From an uncultured Crocinitomix sp. (GTDB lineage Bacteria > Bacteroidota > Bacteroidia > Flavobacteriales_D > Crocinitomicaceae): DNA of 64,000 nt. Positions within the stretch are counted from its first letter, which is position 1; each line of letters begins with the position of its first letter. Position numbers and translations under genes: made by a program. The notes under the pieces were generated by a model. The model searched no databases. It was not told the origin of the DNA and saw only the letters and a list, made by a program, of their open reading frames with translations. Shown here one piece after another: positions 25,620 to 34,737 of the stretch. Location: assembly GCA_937136425.1 (NCBI GenBank), contig CAKZON010000006.1:62001-126000 (forward strand). Direction: 5' to 3'.

Positions 25620-27527
25620 CTAATTCCAGATGTTTTCAATCATTGAAACATGAAAACTATCAATACGAATTGAAGTGCCTCCCCTATTCCACAGGCTAAT
25701 CTTTAAATTATCTGAAGGTAAGATATAGGGTGGTATTTTAAAAGCAAAATATCCCATATTGACTTTTGAATTTAGCATCATTTCCTCTAAATCATGACCA
25801 ATCCACATATTTTCTCCTCTATGGGTAATGGTTTCTCCTTCTCTTTCTCCCGTTAAAGCTACTGTTAATTGATCTCCTTTTTTCAACAATGCAGTTACCT
25901 CAACTTTTAGGTAATAATGATCGATTCCATTTAAATCATTCTTATGAAACAAATAAGATGGCCCATATTGATGAAGACTATCTAAACGGTAGCCATAATC
26001 CTCTTTAGTTTGAGCTATCACGCACTCTTTATCATATTGCCAATGTTCTTCCGCCTCAAACTCATTAAATCTAGCAACTCTTTTTTGAATACCAGGTTGC
26101 TGCCCTTCCTCCTCACTTTTTTTCATTAAAAATACGCTTCCGTTATTATAACGCTGGTAATCGACAACTTCAGGGTAAAACTCCTTCACCGTTTCAAATA
26201 TATTTACCAATGTTAAACGAGAGGAATAGCCAATCACACAATATTCTTCTTGACGATCAATAAGTTCTTTTCTTAATTTATGATCGTCATCAAACTCAAT
26301 GTTTGTCCAATCAAAATCAATAGAATCTCCTCCCCATTCATCAACATAAAAATTGATATAATTAGAATTATTTAGATTGTAAACGGTATAAATATTCTCG
26401 GCGCCAAACTCCTTATTCCAATCGGCCATTTTTATTCCTGGTTCTTTGAAAAGTGCAAAATGAATATTACTGTACAAGTTTTTTTCTACTAAAGTAGAAC
26501 CTAGACAAATCGTCATAATAGCCACAAGTAAAACATTGGTTTTAGGAATTTTACTTAAAATGATAGCAACAAGAATTAAGAAAAACGGAAATGCGAAAAG
26601 CATTACAGGAAATTTTAAAATAGGCGTTGAAACGTAGGATAGTATGTGTCCAACAACGTAAATACCGAAAAACCACATTATAGGCAATGCTATATTTCGT
26701 TTTGAAAAATGCAATCTATCTGTTTTCAAAAAGTATCCTATTCCTAATCCAACTGCCAAACAAATTACGATTATCCAAGAATCATTAAAAGCATGATACA
26801 AAAACTGCAGTAACCAATCAGATTCGGGAGGAGCCAACCATTGCAAACCTCCTACACTCAAATGATAAGCTGTTATAGAATAATGTGGCAAAAACAATAA
26901 AATACCTAATCCTCCTGCCACTGCATAGTATTTAAAGTTTGCTTTATTCAAAAAGAATAACCCCGTAAAACCTATAAAAACAACAAATAGAAACGCAAAG
27001 TAATGTGTATACATGCCCGCGGCAAATAAAACACCTAATAAAATCGAATCACGCCACTTTCGATCCTCCCTGAACAACACTTTGTAAAAATAGAGCCCAA
27101 CCAAAAGTGATATAAGTAAACCTGGGCTATATGGCCGCGCAAATTCCGAATTCATAATTGGGAAGTAGAGCACCGCTAACAAGCCCGCGGCTAACAAGCC
27201 CACCTTCCTATTAAACCACTCTTTACCTATTAAAAAAAGAACAAAAATTGCAGCTGTACCAAAAAGTACAAAAGGAAAACGCATAGCCAATTCGCTTTTT
27301 CCAGCAATCATTGACCAGCCTTTCATAAAAACTTGCACACCCGCTGGATGCATATCGTCCTTTTGAACACCAAATTCTAATAAATCAGAAAAGTTAGTAT
27401 AGCGCAATCGACTCACTGCACTTAATTCATCATTTGAATATGAATGGGTGAAAGAAATTGTAAAACGCAATGTAAATCCTACTAACAGGATTAGGATAAT
27501 ATCAATATTGCGCTTCCACCAGCTCAT
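25620..27527 (-). CDS. GT39-like membrane glycosyltransferase (ArnT/PMT family)
   Basis: A 635-residue integral membrane enzyme of the GT-C fold. The first membrane helix (about 8-28) is followed by a first periplasmic loop with the acidic motif SNDELSAV (about 31-38), where GT39 enzymes keep their catalytic Asp-Glu; a second acidic site may be KDDMHPAG. About ten more hydrophobic helices extend to about 355, then a soluble periplasmic domain of about 270 residues. GT39 enzymes move a sugar from a polyprenyl-phosphate donor to a protein or lipid. It begins one base after the rlmB stop, so it is cotranscribed with it. Acceptor and sugar are unknown; possibly glycosylation of T9SS cargo or lipid A, a guess. 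Confidence 0.8.
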   Translation of the reverse strand: MSWWKRNIDIILILLVGFTLRFTISFTHSYSNDELSAVSRLRYTNFSDLLEFGVQKDDMHPAGVQVFMKGWSMIAGKSELAMRFPFVLFGTAAIFVLFLIGKEWFNRKVGLLAAGLLAVLYFPIMNSEFARPYSPGLLISLLVGLYFYKVLFREDRKWRDSILLGVLFAAGMYTHYFAFLFVVFIGFTGLFFLNKANFKYYAVAGGLGILLFLPHYSITAYHLSVGGLQWLAPPESDWLLQFLYHAFNDSWIIVICLAVGLGIGYFLKTDRLHFSKRNIALPIMWFFGIYVVGHILSYVSTPILKFPVMLFAFPFFLILVAIILSKIPKTNVLLVAIMTICLGSTLVEKNLYSNIHFALFKEPGIKMADWNKEFGAENIYTVYNLNNSNYINFYVDEWGGDSIDFDWTNIEFDDDHKLRKELIDRQEEYCVIGYSSRLTLVNIFETVKEFYPEVVDYQRYNNGSVFLMKKSEEEGQQPGIQKRVARFNEFEAEEHWQYDKECVIAQTKEDYGYRLDSLHQYGPSYLFHKNDLNGIDHYYLKVEVTALLKKGDQLTVALTGEREGETITHRGENMWIGHDLEEMMLNSKVNMGYFAFKIPPYILPSDNLKISLWNRGGTSIRIDSFHVSMIENIWN

Positions 27528-27528
27528 T

Positions 27529-28296
27529 TTATTCTAAAAGTCGTTGTCGCGCAACTTCATACATCATAATACCGGCAGACACTGAAACGTTTAAAGAATC
27601 AATTGTACCTACCATTGGAATTCTTGCTTTGATATCTGCTTCTGCCAAAATCTTCATGCTCACACCGTCTTCCTCAGATCCCATAACAATAGCTAGTGGA
27701 ACCGTAAAATCGGCTTCATATAAATGTGATTTTGTTTTTTCTGTACTTGCGGCAATTTGCACTCCGCTCTCTTTAAGCATATGAATAACAGAACTTAAAT
27801 CATGTACTTTACAAACAGGAATTTTGTTCAATGCACCCGCAGAGGTCTTAATTGCATCAGCAGTAACAGAAACACTATCTTTATTAGGGATTATAATTGC
27901 GTGTACACCAATACACTCAGCCGTACGAGCAATTGCACCAAAATTTCTAACATCAGTCAACCGATCTAAAATTAAAAACAATGGAACCTCCCCCTTATCA
28001 TAAAGTTGATCCAAGATTGGACCAATTTCTTGATATCGAATTGGAGAAACTTGCGCTATTACACCTTGGTGATTTTTACGCGTCATTCTGTTCAATTTAT
28101 AAATTGGAACGAATTGCAAATTGTATTTTTTATTTGCCAACTCCTCTTTCAACTCTTTAAACAGTTCTTTTTGCATTCCACGTTGAATCAATATTTTATT
28201 GATTGGACGCTCTGCTCTAATTGCTTCAATTACTGCTCTAACACCAAAAATAATGTCTTCATCATCTTCATGGTAGTTATTTCTTTTATTATACAT
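27529..28296 (-). CDS. rlmB: 23S rRNA 2'-O-ribose methyltransferase RlmB-like (TrmH/SpoU family)
   Basis: A 255-residue SPOUT enzyme. The N-terminal substrate-binding domain (about 14-90) starts with IFGVRAVIEAI, typical of RlmB. The SPOUT motifs follow: LILDRLTDVRNFGAIARTAECIG (motif 1, about 108-130), VMGSEEDGVS (motif 2, about 208-217) and the knot IPMVGTIDSLNVSVSAGIMMYE (motif 3, about 226-247). RlmB methylates G2251 in the peptidyl-transferase P loop of 23S rRNA, but close relatives act elsewhere (TrmH on tRNA G18, YsgA), so the exact target is uncertain. It has its own -7 box TATTTTTG four bases before the ATG. The downstream gene is a GT39 glycosyltransferase one base away. Confidence 0.88.
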   Translation of the reverse strand: MYNKRNNYHEDDEDIIFGVRAVIEAIRAERPINKILIQRGMQKELFKELKEELANKKYNLQFVPIYKLNRMTRKNHQGVIAQVSPIRYQEIGPILDQLYDKGEVPLFLILDRLTDVRNFGAIARTAECIGVHAIIIPNKDSVSVTADAIKTSAGALNKIPVCKVHDLSSVIHMLKESGVQIAASTEKTKSHLYEADFTVPLAIVMGSEEDGVSMKILAEADIKARIPMVGTIDSLNVSVSAGIMMYEVARQRLLE

Positions 28297-28300
28297 AGTG

Positions 28301-28308
28301 CAAAAATA
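28301..28308 (-). promoter_or_regulatory. -7 box (TATTTTTG) immediately before the rlmB start
   Basis: On the minus strand TATTTTTG is followed by four bases (CACT) and then the ATG at 28296. The upstream part of this promoter overlaps the end of the MFS transporter gene. Confidence 0.55.
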
Positions 28309-28320
28309 ATTAATCCCTAG

Positions 28321-29541
28321 TTATGCCACAGGATTTGTCTGTTTTATTCGACGGGTATAGAACAAATAAACAATCCCAACAACACATAAAACGGACATAG
28401 CTAAAAATAGATTCAAAAAATTAGCCGGATTATTATTATAAATTTTTTGAGTTCCATAATTACCAGCTGCAATTCCAAGCTCTAATGCAATAAACATAGT
28501 CGCCATTCCCCTACCTTTAAATACAGGGTTAGACAAGTCTGCCGTCCAAGCAAATAAAGCCGGGGAGCAAATTCCACCTGCAACTCCGAATACAATTCCG
28601 CTTAATAAAAATTGTGTTACTGTTGTAGAAGTACCAGTTAGCAAAGCTCCAACAATCAATAAGGTTAATCCTAAATTTAAGTTTCTTTGCGCGCCATACT
28701 TGTCATAAAATTTCCCTGCAACAAACCTTGTTATCACTGTAAATGCAACATTTACCAAGTAAAACATTCCTTTATTCTCCATTCCAAGATGAGCACTAAA
28801 ATCCGGCACGACCATCATGTAAGTACCAGAACACATTGCTGTTAAAAACATAATAACTGACGGATGCAATACCTCTGGAGCAAATATTTCATTCCACTTA
28901 GGTATAATTTTAGAAGCAAGTGATTCAGTTGACTTCGACTCCCGAGCAATTTTATAAGGAACATTCTCTTCAGCAATAAAGAACAATAAAAGAAAGGCAA
29001 ATATTCCCATTAATGCAGCTGTCATAAAAAGACCATCCATTCCAATTGCCATTTTTATGGGGCTACCTATTGCCAAACCTCCACTAAAACCTAAACTAAT
29101 TGTAACTCCAAAAATTCCCATGGCTTCCCCCCTCTTTCCTTTTGGTACAATATCAGCAATAAGCGCTGTAACACCTGTTGGTTGAAAACCTGTACTAAAA
29201 CCATGTAAAAAACGCAACACTAAAAAACCAGTTACTGTCACAAAATAGGGATACAAAAAACAGATTAAAATACTCACCAATATTCCAAAATACATCACAG
29301 ATTTTCGACTAATATTATCTGCAATTTTCCCACTAAATGGGCGCGCAAATGCAGCTGCGAAAGTCCAAAGTCCTAAAATCATCCACTTTTTATCGGCGCC
29401 TCCTAAATTGGTTAAATATTCATTCATTTCAGGCAGAATCATATTGAAACTTGCCATGAAAACCAACATATTTAAACACAAAATCCAAAAAGACTTTGGA
29501 TAGTCTTTTAAGTTTTCAAAATATGACGCAATTTTTGACAT
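28321..29541 (-). CDS. MFS family transporter
   Basis: A 406-residue major facilitator superfamily protein with about twelve membrane helices and a short central loop. The loop 2-3 signature is visible as GKIADNISRKSVMYFG (about 74-89), and helix 4-5 carries RFLHGFSTGFQPTGVTALIADIVP. No substrate can be deduced. The nearest look-alikes are drug or metabolite exporters of the arabinose-efflux type. The first residues (MSKIASYFENLKDYPKSFW) lie before helix I. Its -7 box ends four bases before the ATG, and it stands just upstream of rlmB in the same orientation with 24 bases between. Confidence 0.88.
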   Translation of the reverse strand: MSKIASYFENLKDYPKSFWILCLNMLVFMASFNMILPEMNEYLTNLGGADKKWMILGLWTFAAAFARPFSGKIADNISRKSVMYFGILVSILICFLYPYFVTVTGFLVLRFLHGFSTGFQPTGVTALIADIVPKGKRGEAMGIFGVTISLGFSGGLAIGSPIKMAIGMDGLFMTAALMGIFAFLLLFFIAEENVPYKIARESKSTESLASKIIPKWNEIFAPEVLHPSVIMFLTAMCSGTYMMVVPDFSAHLGMENKGMFYLVNVAFTVITRFVAGKFYDKYGAQRNLNLGLTLLIVGALLTGTSTTVTQFLLSGIVFGVAGGICSPALFAWTADLSNPVFKGRGMATMFIALELGIAAGNYGTQKIYNNNPANFLNLFLAMSVLCVVGIVYLFYTRRIKQTNPVA

Positions 29542-29545
29542 TCGG

Positions 29546-29553
29546 CAAAGCTA
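29546..29553 (-). promoter_or_regulatory. -7 box (TAGCTTTG) immediately before the MFS gene start
   Basis: Reads TAGCTTTG, then CCGA, then ATG at 29541 on the minus strand. A TTG lies about 22 bases further upstream as a possible -33 element. Confidence 0.55.
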
Positions 29554-29594
29554 ATGCTAATTATCGGAAAGTTGACAACATCTGCCACGAAGCA

Positions 29595-29627
29595 TAAAAA
29601 AACCCCATCCAACGAATTGAATGGGGT
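29595..29627 (-). terminator. Rho-independent terminator of the Spy-like gene
   Basis: On the minus strand: ACCCCATTCAA / TTGGATGGGGT (eleven pairs, one G-U) around a stable TTCG tetraloop, then seven T. It lies 20 bases past the stop of the gene at 29648-30049. Confidence 0.93.
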
Positions 29628-29647
29628 AACACATCTATAAACCAACT

Positions 29648-30049
29648 TTACTCTGGTTTAGGAATACACTGCTTTTTTCTTTCCTCTCTTTTAGCTTTAC
29701 GTTCCGCTATTTTTTCAGCATGAATTTTTCTTTGCTCCTCTGTTAAAATTTTGTCAACATTCTTTTTGTGCTCTTCGCGTTTAGCTTTTGCTTCTGCCTT
29801 TAATGCCTTCATTTTTTGCTTAATCTCTTCCATCTCTTGGACATGATATACATTAACCTGCTTAACTTCCTCGGCTTGCTCTTCAGTTAAATTTAAATCC
29901 TCTGTCATCTTTTCCGTCATCTTTTCCGCTTTCTCTATCGGAGATTTTTCAACACGCTCTTTTTTTTCTTTTTGTACGTCCTGCCCAAATGAAGAACTTC
30001 CTACTACCATGCATCCAACCAATGCCACTAATGCTACTACCTTTTTCAT
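29648..30049 (-). CDS. Spy/CpxP-like periplasmic helical protein
   Basis: A 133-residue exported protein. Signal peptide about 1-22 (GSSSFGQ). The mature part is almost wholly charged helix (Lys, Glu, Gln), with two LTxxQ-like motifs (DLNLTEEQAEEV near 52-62 and KILTEEQRKIH near 102-110), the mark of the Spy/CpxP family of envelope-stress chaperones. Length and layout match. The tail is very basic (AERKAKREERKKQ). It is transcribed alone and ended by a TTCG-tetraloop hairpin. The role may be chaperoning or metal and stress sensing in the periplasm; Bacteroidota members are poorly studied. Confidence 0.78.
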   Translation of the reverse strand: MKKVVALVALVGCMVVGSSSFGQDVQKEKKERVEKSPIEKAEKMTEKMTEDLNLTEEQAEEVKQVNVYHVQEMEEIKQKMKALKAEAKAKREEHKKNVDKILTEEQRKIHAEKIAERKAKREERKKQCIPKPE

Positions 30050-30351
30050 TTTTATTCTTTTTTTAATGTTTATACCTCTCTGACCAATAGACTTGAATAA
30101 GGTTTAATGAATCCCCTACTTTTTTCTTGTCCAATAGATAAAATAAAGCACACAAACAGCTGTAAAACAGACAAATACGAACTAAAAAAGAAACTAAAAA
30201 AAATATAATCATACTTTATTTTTAACTGTACCCAATCATTTGCTAGAACTAACAGCTACTCTTTCTCTTTTCATTTTTATTATAAAACTCATTATTTCTT
30301 TTAATCAAACAACTATTTCAAATGGTGATGCGTATATAAAAAAACCTAGCT
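30050..30351. other. Intergenic region between divergent genes
   Basis: AT-rich and without a convincing open frame or RNA gene. It should hold promoters for the Spy-like gene (minus) and the CHU_C gene (plus), but no exact TAnnTTTG was found. Nothing else stands out. Confidence 0.5.
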
Positions 30352-32193
30352 ATGAAAACCAACCTCCTATTGATCTTCTCCTTTCTATTAATATCAACTG
30401 GATATGCTCAAGAAATATGCGATAATGCTATTGATGATGACGGTGATGGTTTAATTGATCTAAATGATGAAGAATGTGATTGCGTTGATTTAGAAGCAAT
30501 TGAAAACCTCATCCCCAACCCGTCTTTTGAAGAAAAATCTTGTTGTCCCCTTTGGCCAGGCGCATTGGATTGTGCTAATGATTGGATCCAGGCCTCTGTA
30601 GGAACTAGCGACTATTATAACACATGTGATTTTGTCGGATTTTGGGATGCAGGCACACCAGAATTTCCGTTACCTGGAGGTCCAGACGCGGAAGGATACG
30701 TTGGTTTTGGTGTATGGTCTGATCTTGGCACTGGAGGAGGAGATTATAATGAATATATAGGAACGAAAACTTTAATAAGCCCTCTGCTTGCAGGTACTAC
30801 TTATAAGTTACATTTTTTCACATCTTATGCAATGGGAGATAGTGATTTTGATTATACGCTATTTGGCTCACCCAATACAGCTGACCTACCATGGTTCGAA
30901 AATTTATGTCCTGATGGGATTGGTGATTGGGAAGTTTTAGCCAATTCTGTTGTAATTTCTGACCTCGATCATTCTTGGCAAGAAGTTGAAATGATTTTTA
31001 CACCTACCGTTAACATCAACGCAATTGCTATTGGACCTGCCTGTGAAAATAGTGCTGATGCAGAAGTAGTATATCGGTTTATTGATGAGTTAAAGTTACT
31101 GGATTCGGAAAGTTATACCAGTGATATTATTCAAACCGGAAGTTACTGCCATGGAGACGCGGCTCTTCATGCAAGCACTGAAGCTACTGGAGGATCATGG
31201 CAATGGTATTTAAATGGCGTAGCTTTAATCGGCGAAACAAGCGCAACAGTAGATGTTACGATTTACGGCTTAGGATTCTACACTGCAGTATACTCAAATG
31301 ATGACGGATGTTTAGGATCAAGCATTGAAGTTTCCGAAACTGACATTTTAGAAGCTGGCTTCGAGTTTACAAGCGTTTGTGAAGGAGAGGTCATAGAGTT
31401 TACCAATACATCTACTTATCCTGGTGAAGATAATCCGCAATGGGTTTGGGATTTTGGAGGCCTAGCAAGTACCGGGTTTAAAAATCCAAGCTATACTTTT
31501 TCAAACCCAGGAACATATATAGTTGAGTTAATTGGAACGGTTGAAAGCGGATGTCATGACACTGTTAAAATAGAAGTTTCGGTAGATCCAAACCCTGAGG
31601 CATCTTTTGATGTTATTTCTGATCAGCTAAATGAAGATTGCCAAGGAACAGCTGATGTAGAGGTTTCTTTTAAAAACACTTCAACAAACTTTGCCAATCC
31701 AGACGATCCAGACAGTGATGCTACTTTTTATTGGAATTTAGATACGCCAGATGCGGCATGGCAAAGTACACAGAATTACAATGAAGTATTTGATACCGTT
31801 TTTACTTCTCAAGAGGTTAACTATTATCCTGAAGTTTGTTTAGCCGTAACTACAGCAAACGGCTGTATGGATACAACCTGTAAAATATTGACTATTTATG
31901 AACCTATTATTTTTAATGATGTCAATATTTTTTCTCCAAATGATGATGGCCTAAATGACGAGTTTACTTTCAGATATAAAGCAACTCTTATTACAGATTT
32001 TAGCTGCGTTATTGTTGATCGTTGGGGAATTGTTATTAAAGAACTCAACGATATTACCGAAGGTTGGAATGGAACTTTCGAAGATGGTTCAAAATGTACT
32101 GACGGAGTCTATTTCTATACCTATGAAGCAACCACTGTCAACAGCACAACACTCAATGGTCAGGGAACAATACAGTTAATTGATGGAAATTAA
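30352..32193 (+). CDS. Secreted T9SS type B (CHU_C) protein with PKD domain
   Basis: A 613-residue surface protein. Signal peptide about 1-19 (TGYAQ). An acidic calcium-type loop follows at once (CDNAIDDDGDGLIDLNDEECDC, a thrombospondin type 3/dockerin-like motif), then a cysteine-rich, carbohydrate-binding-like jelly-roll segment (about 47-250, with NLIPNPSFEE and GPDAEGYVGFGV). PKD-like modules lie at about 335-410 (WVWDFGGLASTGFKNPSYTFSNPGTYIVEL) and 425-510. CHU_C closes the chain (FNDVNIFSPNDDGLNDEF, VDRWGIVIKE, DGVYFYTYEA). The layout suggests an exported adhesin or binding protein that needs calcium, delivered by the type IX system. A hairpin AATCTGTT/AACAGATT overlaps its stop codon but has no T run. 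Confidence 0.9.
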   Translation: MKTNLLLIFSFLLISTGYAQEICDNAIDDDGDGLIDLNDEECDCVDLEAIENLIPNPSFEEKSCCPLWPGALDCANDWIQASVGTSDYYNTCDFVGFWDAGTPEFPLPGGPDAEGYVGFGVWSDLGTGGGDYNEYIGTKTLISPLLAGTTYKLHFFTSYAMGDSDFDYTLFGSPNTADLPWFENLCPDGIGDWEVLANSVVISDLDHSWQEVEMIFTPTVNINAIAIGPACENSADAEVVYRFIDELKLLDSESYTSDIIQTGSYCHGDAALHASTEATGGSWQWYLNGVALIGETSATVDVTIYGLGFYTAVYSNDDGCLGSSIEVSETDILEAGFEFTSVCEGEVIEFTNTSTYPGEDNPQWVWDFGGLASTGFKNPSYTFSNPGTYIVELIGTVESGCHDTVKIEVSVDPNPEASFDVISDQLNEDCQGTADVEVSFKNTSTNFANPDDPDSDATFYWNLDTPDAAWQSTQNYNEVFDTVFTSQEVNYYPEVCLAVTTANGCMDTTCKILTIYEPIIFNDVNIFSPNDDGLNDEFTFRYKATLITDFSCVIVDRWGIVIKELNDITEGWNGTFEDGSKCTDGVYFYTYEATTVNSTTLNGQGTIQLIDGN

Positions 32194-32284
32194 TCTGTTC
32201 TAACCCCAACAGATTCCACTATAATTTTCTTCATAACTGACCATTATCAGGTACCACAAGACATTGAAATACGTACATTTTTAA

Positions 32285-32292
32285 TACATTTG
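32285..32292 (+). promoter_or_regulatory. -7 box (TACATTTG) for trhO
   Basis: Exact TAnnTTTG match 31 bases before the ATG at 32324. Confidence 0.55.
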
Positions 32293-32323
32293 CACTTAAT
32301 TAGTAACTTATATTATTTATAGC

Positions 32324-33355
32324 ATGCAACTGTACAATAAATTAAGTGCTGAAGAAAGAGCAGCTTTAATCGACGAAGCTGGTGAAGATCGTTTAACGAT
32401 ATCTTTTTATCAGTACCATCAAATTAAAAACACCGAAGTTTTTCGTAACCACTTATTCTTAAACTGGGATCCTATGGATGTTCTTGGTAGAATTTATGTG
32501 GCAAATGAAGGAATTAACGCTCAACTATCTGTGCCTGCCAAAAAGTTTAATGACTTTAAAGCGCATTTAGACAGTATTGATTTTTTAAAAGATGTGCGTT
32601 TAAACATTGCTGTTGAACAGGATAATAAATCCTTTCTTAAACTAAAGGTAAAAATTAGAACTAAAATTGTTGCTGATGGTTTAAATGATGACACCTTTGA
32701 TGTGACAGATATTGGAGTTCACCTTAAAGCGAAAGAATTTAATGACATTATTGAGAAAGATGACACCATCTTAATTGATATGCGAAATCATTACGAAAGT
32801 GAAATAGGACATTTTAAAAATGCCGACACGCCAGATGTAGATACTTTTAGAGATTCTTTGCCCATTATTACAGAAAGTATTAAAGGACACGAAGAAGATA
32901 GAAATATTGTAATGTACTGCACAGGTGGAATTCGTTGTGAAAAAGCAAGTGCCTATTTTAAACATCAAGGCTTCAAAAACGTTTTTCAACTAGAAGGTGG
33001 AATTATTAATTACGCCCGACAAGTTGATTCAGAAGGTTTAGAAAATAAATTTTTAGGTAAAAACTTTGTTTTTGATCACCGAAAAAGTGAGCGCATTAGT
33101 GATGTTATTATCTCTAACTGTCATCAATGTGGCGAACCTTGTGACACCCATGAAAATTGTGCAAATCAAGCTTGTCATTTATTATTTATTCAATGTGATA
33201 AATGTAAATCCAAAATGGACAATTGTTGCTCGGATGAATGTAAAGAAGTAAACGCATTATCTGCAGAAGAACAAAAAGAGTTGAGAAAAGGAAAACACGC
33301 AAGTAATAAGATATTTAAAAAGGGGCGATCGGAAGTTTTAAAGTTTAAAAAATAA
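32324..33355 (+). CDS. trhO: Rhodanese-fold tRNA uridine hydroxylase TrhO (YceA family)
   Basis: A 343-residue protein of the TrhO family, which makes 5-hydroxyuridine at the wobble position of certain tRNAs in an oxygen-dependent way. An N-terminal acylphosphatase-like domain (about 1-110: NHLFLNWDPMDVLGRIYVANEGINAQ) precedes the rhodanese domain (about 140-230: DTILIDMRNHYESEIGHF), whose active loop is CTGGIRCEKA with Cys near 203. The C-terminal cysteine-rich part (NCHQCGEPCDTHENCANQAC, then CDKCK and CCSDEC) suggests a bound metal and is usual for this family. It has its own -7 box. The catalytic loop is intact. Confidence 0.92.
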   Translation: MQLYNKLSAEERAALIDEAGEDRLTISFYQYHQIKNTEVFRNHLFLNWDPMDVLGRIYVANEGINAQLSVPAKKFNDFKAHLDSIDFLKDVRLNIAVEQDNKSFLKLKVKIRTKIVADGLNDDTFDVTDIGVHLKAKEFNDIIEKDDTILIDMRNHYESEIGHFKNADTPDVDTFRDSLPIITESIKGHEEDRNIVMYCTGGIRCEKASAYFKHQGFKNVFQLEGGIINYARQVDSEGLENKFLGKNFVFDHRKSERISDVIISNCHQCGEPCDTHENCANQACHLLFIQCDKCKSKMDNCCSDECKEVNALSAEEQKELRKGKHASNKIFKKGRSEVLKFKK

Positions 33356-33415
33356 CATTTCCTCGCGTAATATTTTTTACGAAATAAACGCAAAAAATCT
33401 CTTATAAAAAACGCT

Positions 33416-33423
33416 TATATTTG
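33416..33423 (+). promoter_or_regulatory. -7 box (TATATTTG) for the paaABCD operon
   Basis: Exact TAnnTTTG match 73 bases before the paaA ATG, predicting a leader near 70 bases. Confidence 0.55.
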
Positions 33424-33495
33424 TGTTAATTACAATTCTAAATTCTTCTTTAGACACAAGATAAAGTAAGAACTGAAATTGAAAAAATATATAAT

Positions 33496-34425
33496 ATGGA
33501 TAAATTCGAAAAGGCATTTAACGATATTATTGAGAAAGACCTCAAGGTAGAACCAAGAGATTGGATGCCCGAAAAATATCGAAAAACACTCATTCGTCAA
33601 GTGTCACAACACGCACATTCTGAAATTATAGGAATGCAACCAGAAGGGAACTGGTTATTACGTGCTCCTTCACTTAGATCAAAGCAAGTTTTATTGGCAA
33701 AAATTCAAGACGAAGCAGGACACGGCTTATACCTATATAGCGTTGCTGAAACCTTAGGAATAACACGCCAGGAAATGAATGCTCAATTGCATTCAGGTGA
33801 GGCAAAATATTCTAGTATTTTTAATTATCCGACCTTGACATGGGCCGATATGGGTGCAGTTGGATGGTTGGTTGATGGAGCAGCTATTGTTAACCAAGTT
33901 TCTTTACAAAGAACTTCTTATGGACCTTATTCTAGAGGAATGGTTAGAATTTGTAAAGAAGAGAGTTTCCACCAACGCCAAGGATATGAAATAATGGTCC
34001 AAATGGCATTTGGAACTCCAGAACAAAAAGAAATGGCACAAGATGCTTTAAACAGATTTTGGGAACCGGCCTTAATGATGTTTGGTCCGCATGATGCAGA
34101 TTCAGTACATAAAGGTCAATCAATGGCCTGGAAAATAAAGCGGGAGTCTAATGATCATTTACGCCAACGGTTTATTGACCGTACCGTACCACAGGCAGAG
34201 TTTTTAGGATTAACAATTCCAGATGAAAACCTCAAGTTTAATGAAGAAACAGGTCATTATGATCATAGTCCATTTAACTGGGATGAATTTTGGAATGTTG
34301 TCAATGGAAACGGTCCATGCAATGAGCAACGTTTAGATCATCATAAAAAAGCACACCATGATAACGCATGGGTACGCGAAGCAGCTGCGGCATATGCAGC
34401 CAAAACAGAAACTATTGTAGCATAA
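33496..34425 (+). CDS. paaA: Phenylacetyl-CoA epoxidase subunit PaaA
   Basis: A 309-residue catalytic subunit of normal length. The enzyme PaaABC(D)E opens the aromatic ring of phenylacetyl-CoA by epoxidation. The diiron ferritin-like helices show E/H metal ligands in [11 protein letters not shown] (near 73-83) and [12 protein letters not shown] (near 154-165), typical of PaaA. The N-terminal [25 protein letters not shown] is also highly conserved. It is the first of four contiguous genes in the order A-B-C-D, each separated by short gaps. It should act in the cytoplasm on CoA thioesters. The family match is strong. Confidence 0.97.
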   Translation: MDKFEKAFNDIIEKDLKVEPRDWMPEKYRKTLIRQVSQHAHSEIIGMQPEGNWLLRAPSLRSKQVLLAKIQDEAGHGLYLYSVAETLGITRQEMNAQLHSGEAKYSSIFNYPTLTWADMGAVGWLVDGAAIVNQVSLQRTSYGPYSRGMVRICKEESFHQRQGYEIMVQMAFGTPEQKEMAQDALNRFWEPALMMFGPHDADSVHKGQSMAWKIKRESNDHLRQRFIDRTVPQAEFLGLTIPDENLKFNEETGHYDHSPFNWDEFWNVVNGNGPCNEQRLDHHKKAHHDNAWVREAAAAYAAKTETIVA

Positions 34426-34441
34426 TTGAAATTTTTTAGAA

Positions 34442-34726
34442 ATGGAATCAGGAGATAAAGTTTGGGAAGTATTTGTTCAAAAGAAACCCGGTTTAGCATT
34501 TAAACATGCAGGAAGCTGTCATGGTTATGATAAAAAAATGGCCATTCAAAATGCACGTGATTTATACACAAGAAGAGGCGAAGGACGCGCTTTATGGGTT
34601 GTCCCTTCAGAAGCTATAGTATCAGTTCCTTTAGAGGATTCTGAGGCGTTTTTCGATCCGGGAGACGACAAAATATATAGACACGCAACTTTTTATAAAA
34701 TTCCAGATGGGGTAAACCATCTTTAA
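34442..34726 (+). CDS. paaB: Phenylacetyl-CoA epoxidase subunit PaaB
   Basis: A 94-residue small subunit, matching the usual PaaB size of about 95. It has the conserved WEVFVQKKPGLAFKHAGSCHG opening and a DARDLYTRRGEG-like segment (QNARDLYTRRGEGRALWVVPS, about 36-55). PaaB has no catalytic metal and is thought to bridge two AC heterodimers of the epoxidase. It begins 16 bases after paaA and ends 11 bases before paaC, consistent with stoichiometric coexpression. Confidence 0.96.
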   Translation: MESGDKVWEVFVQKKPGLAFKHAGSCHGYDKKMAIQNARDLYTRRGEGRALWVVPSEAIVSVPLEDSEAFFDPGDDKIYRHATFYKIPDGVNHL

Positions 34727-34737
34727 AAAACATCCAC

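Noticed and set aside
32191..32215. Hairpin AATCTGTT/AACAGATT after the CHU_C gene as terminator
   Set aside because: The stem is perfect but no T run follows, so it is not listed as a terminator.
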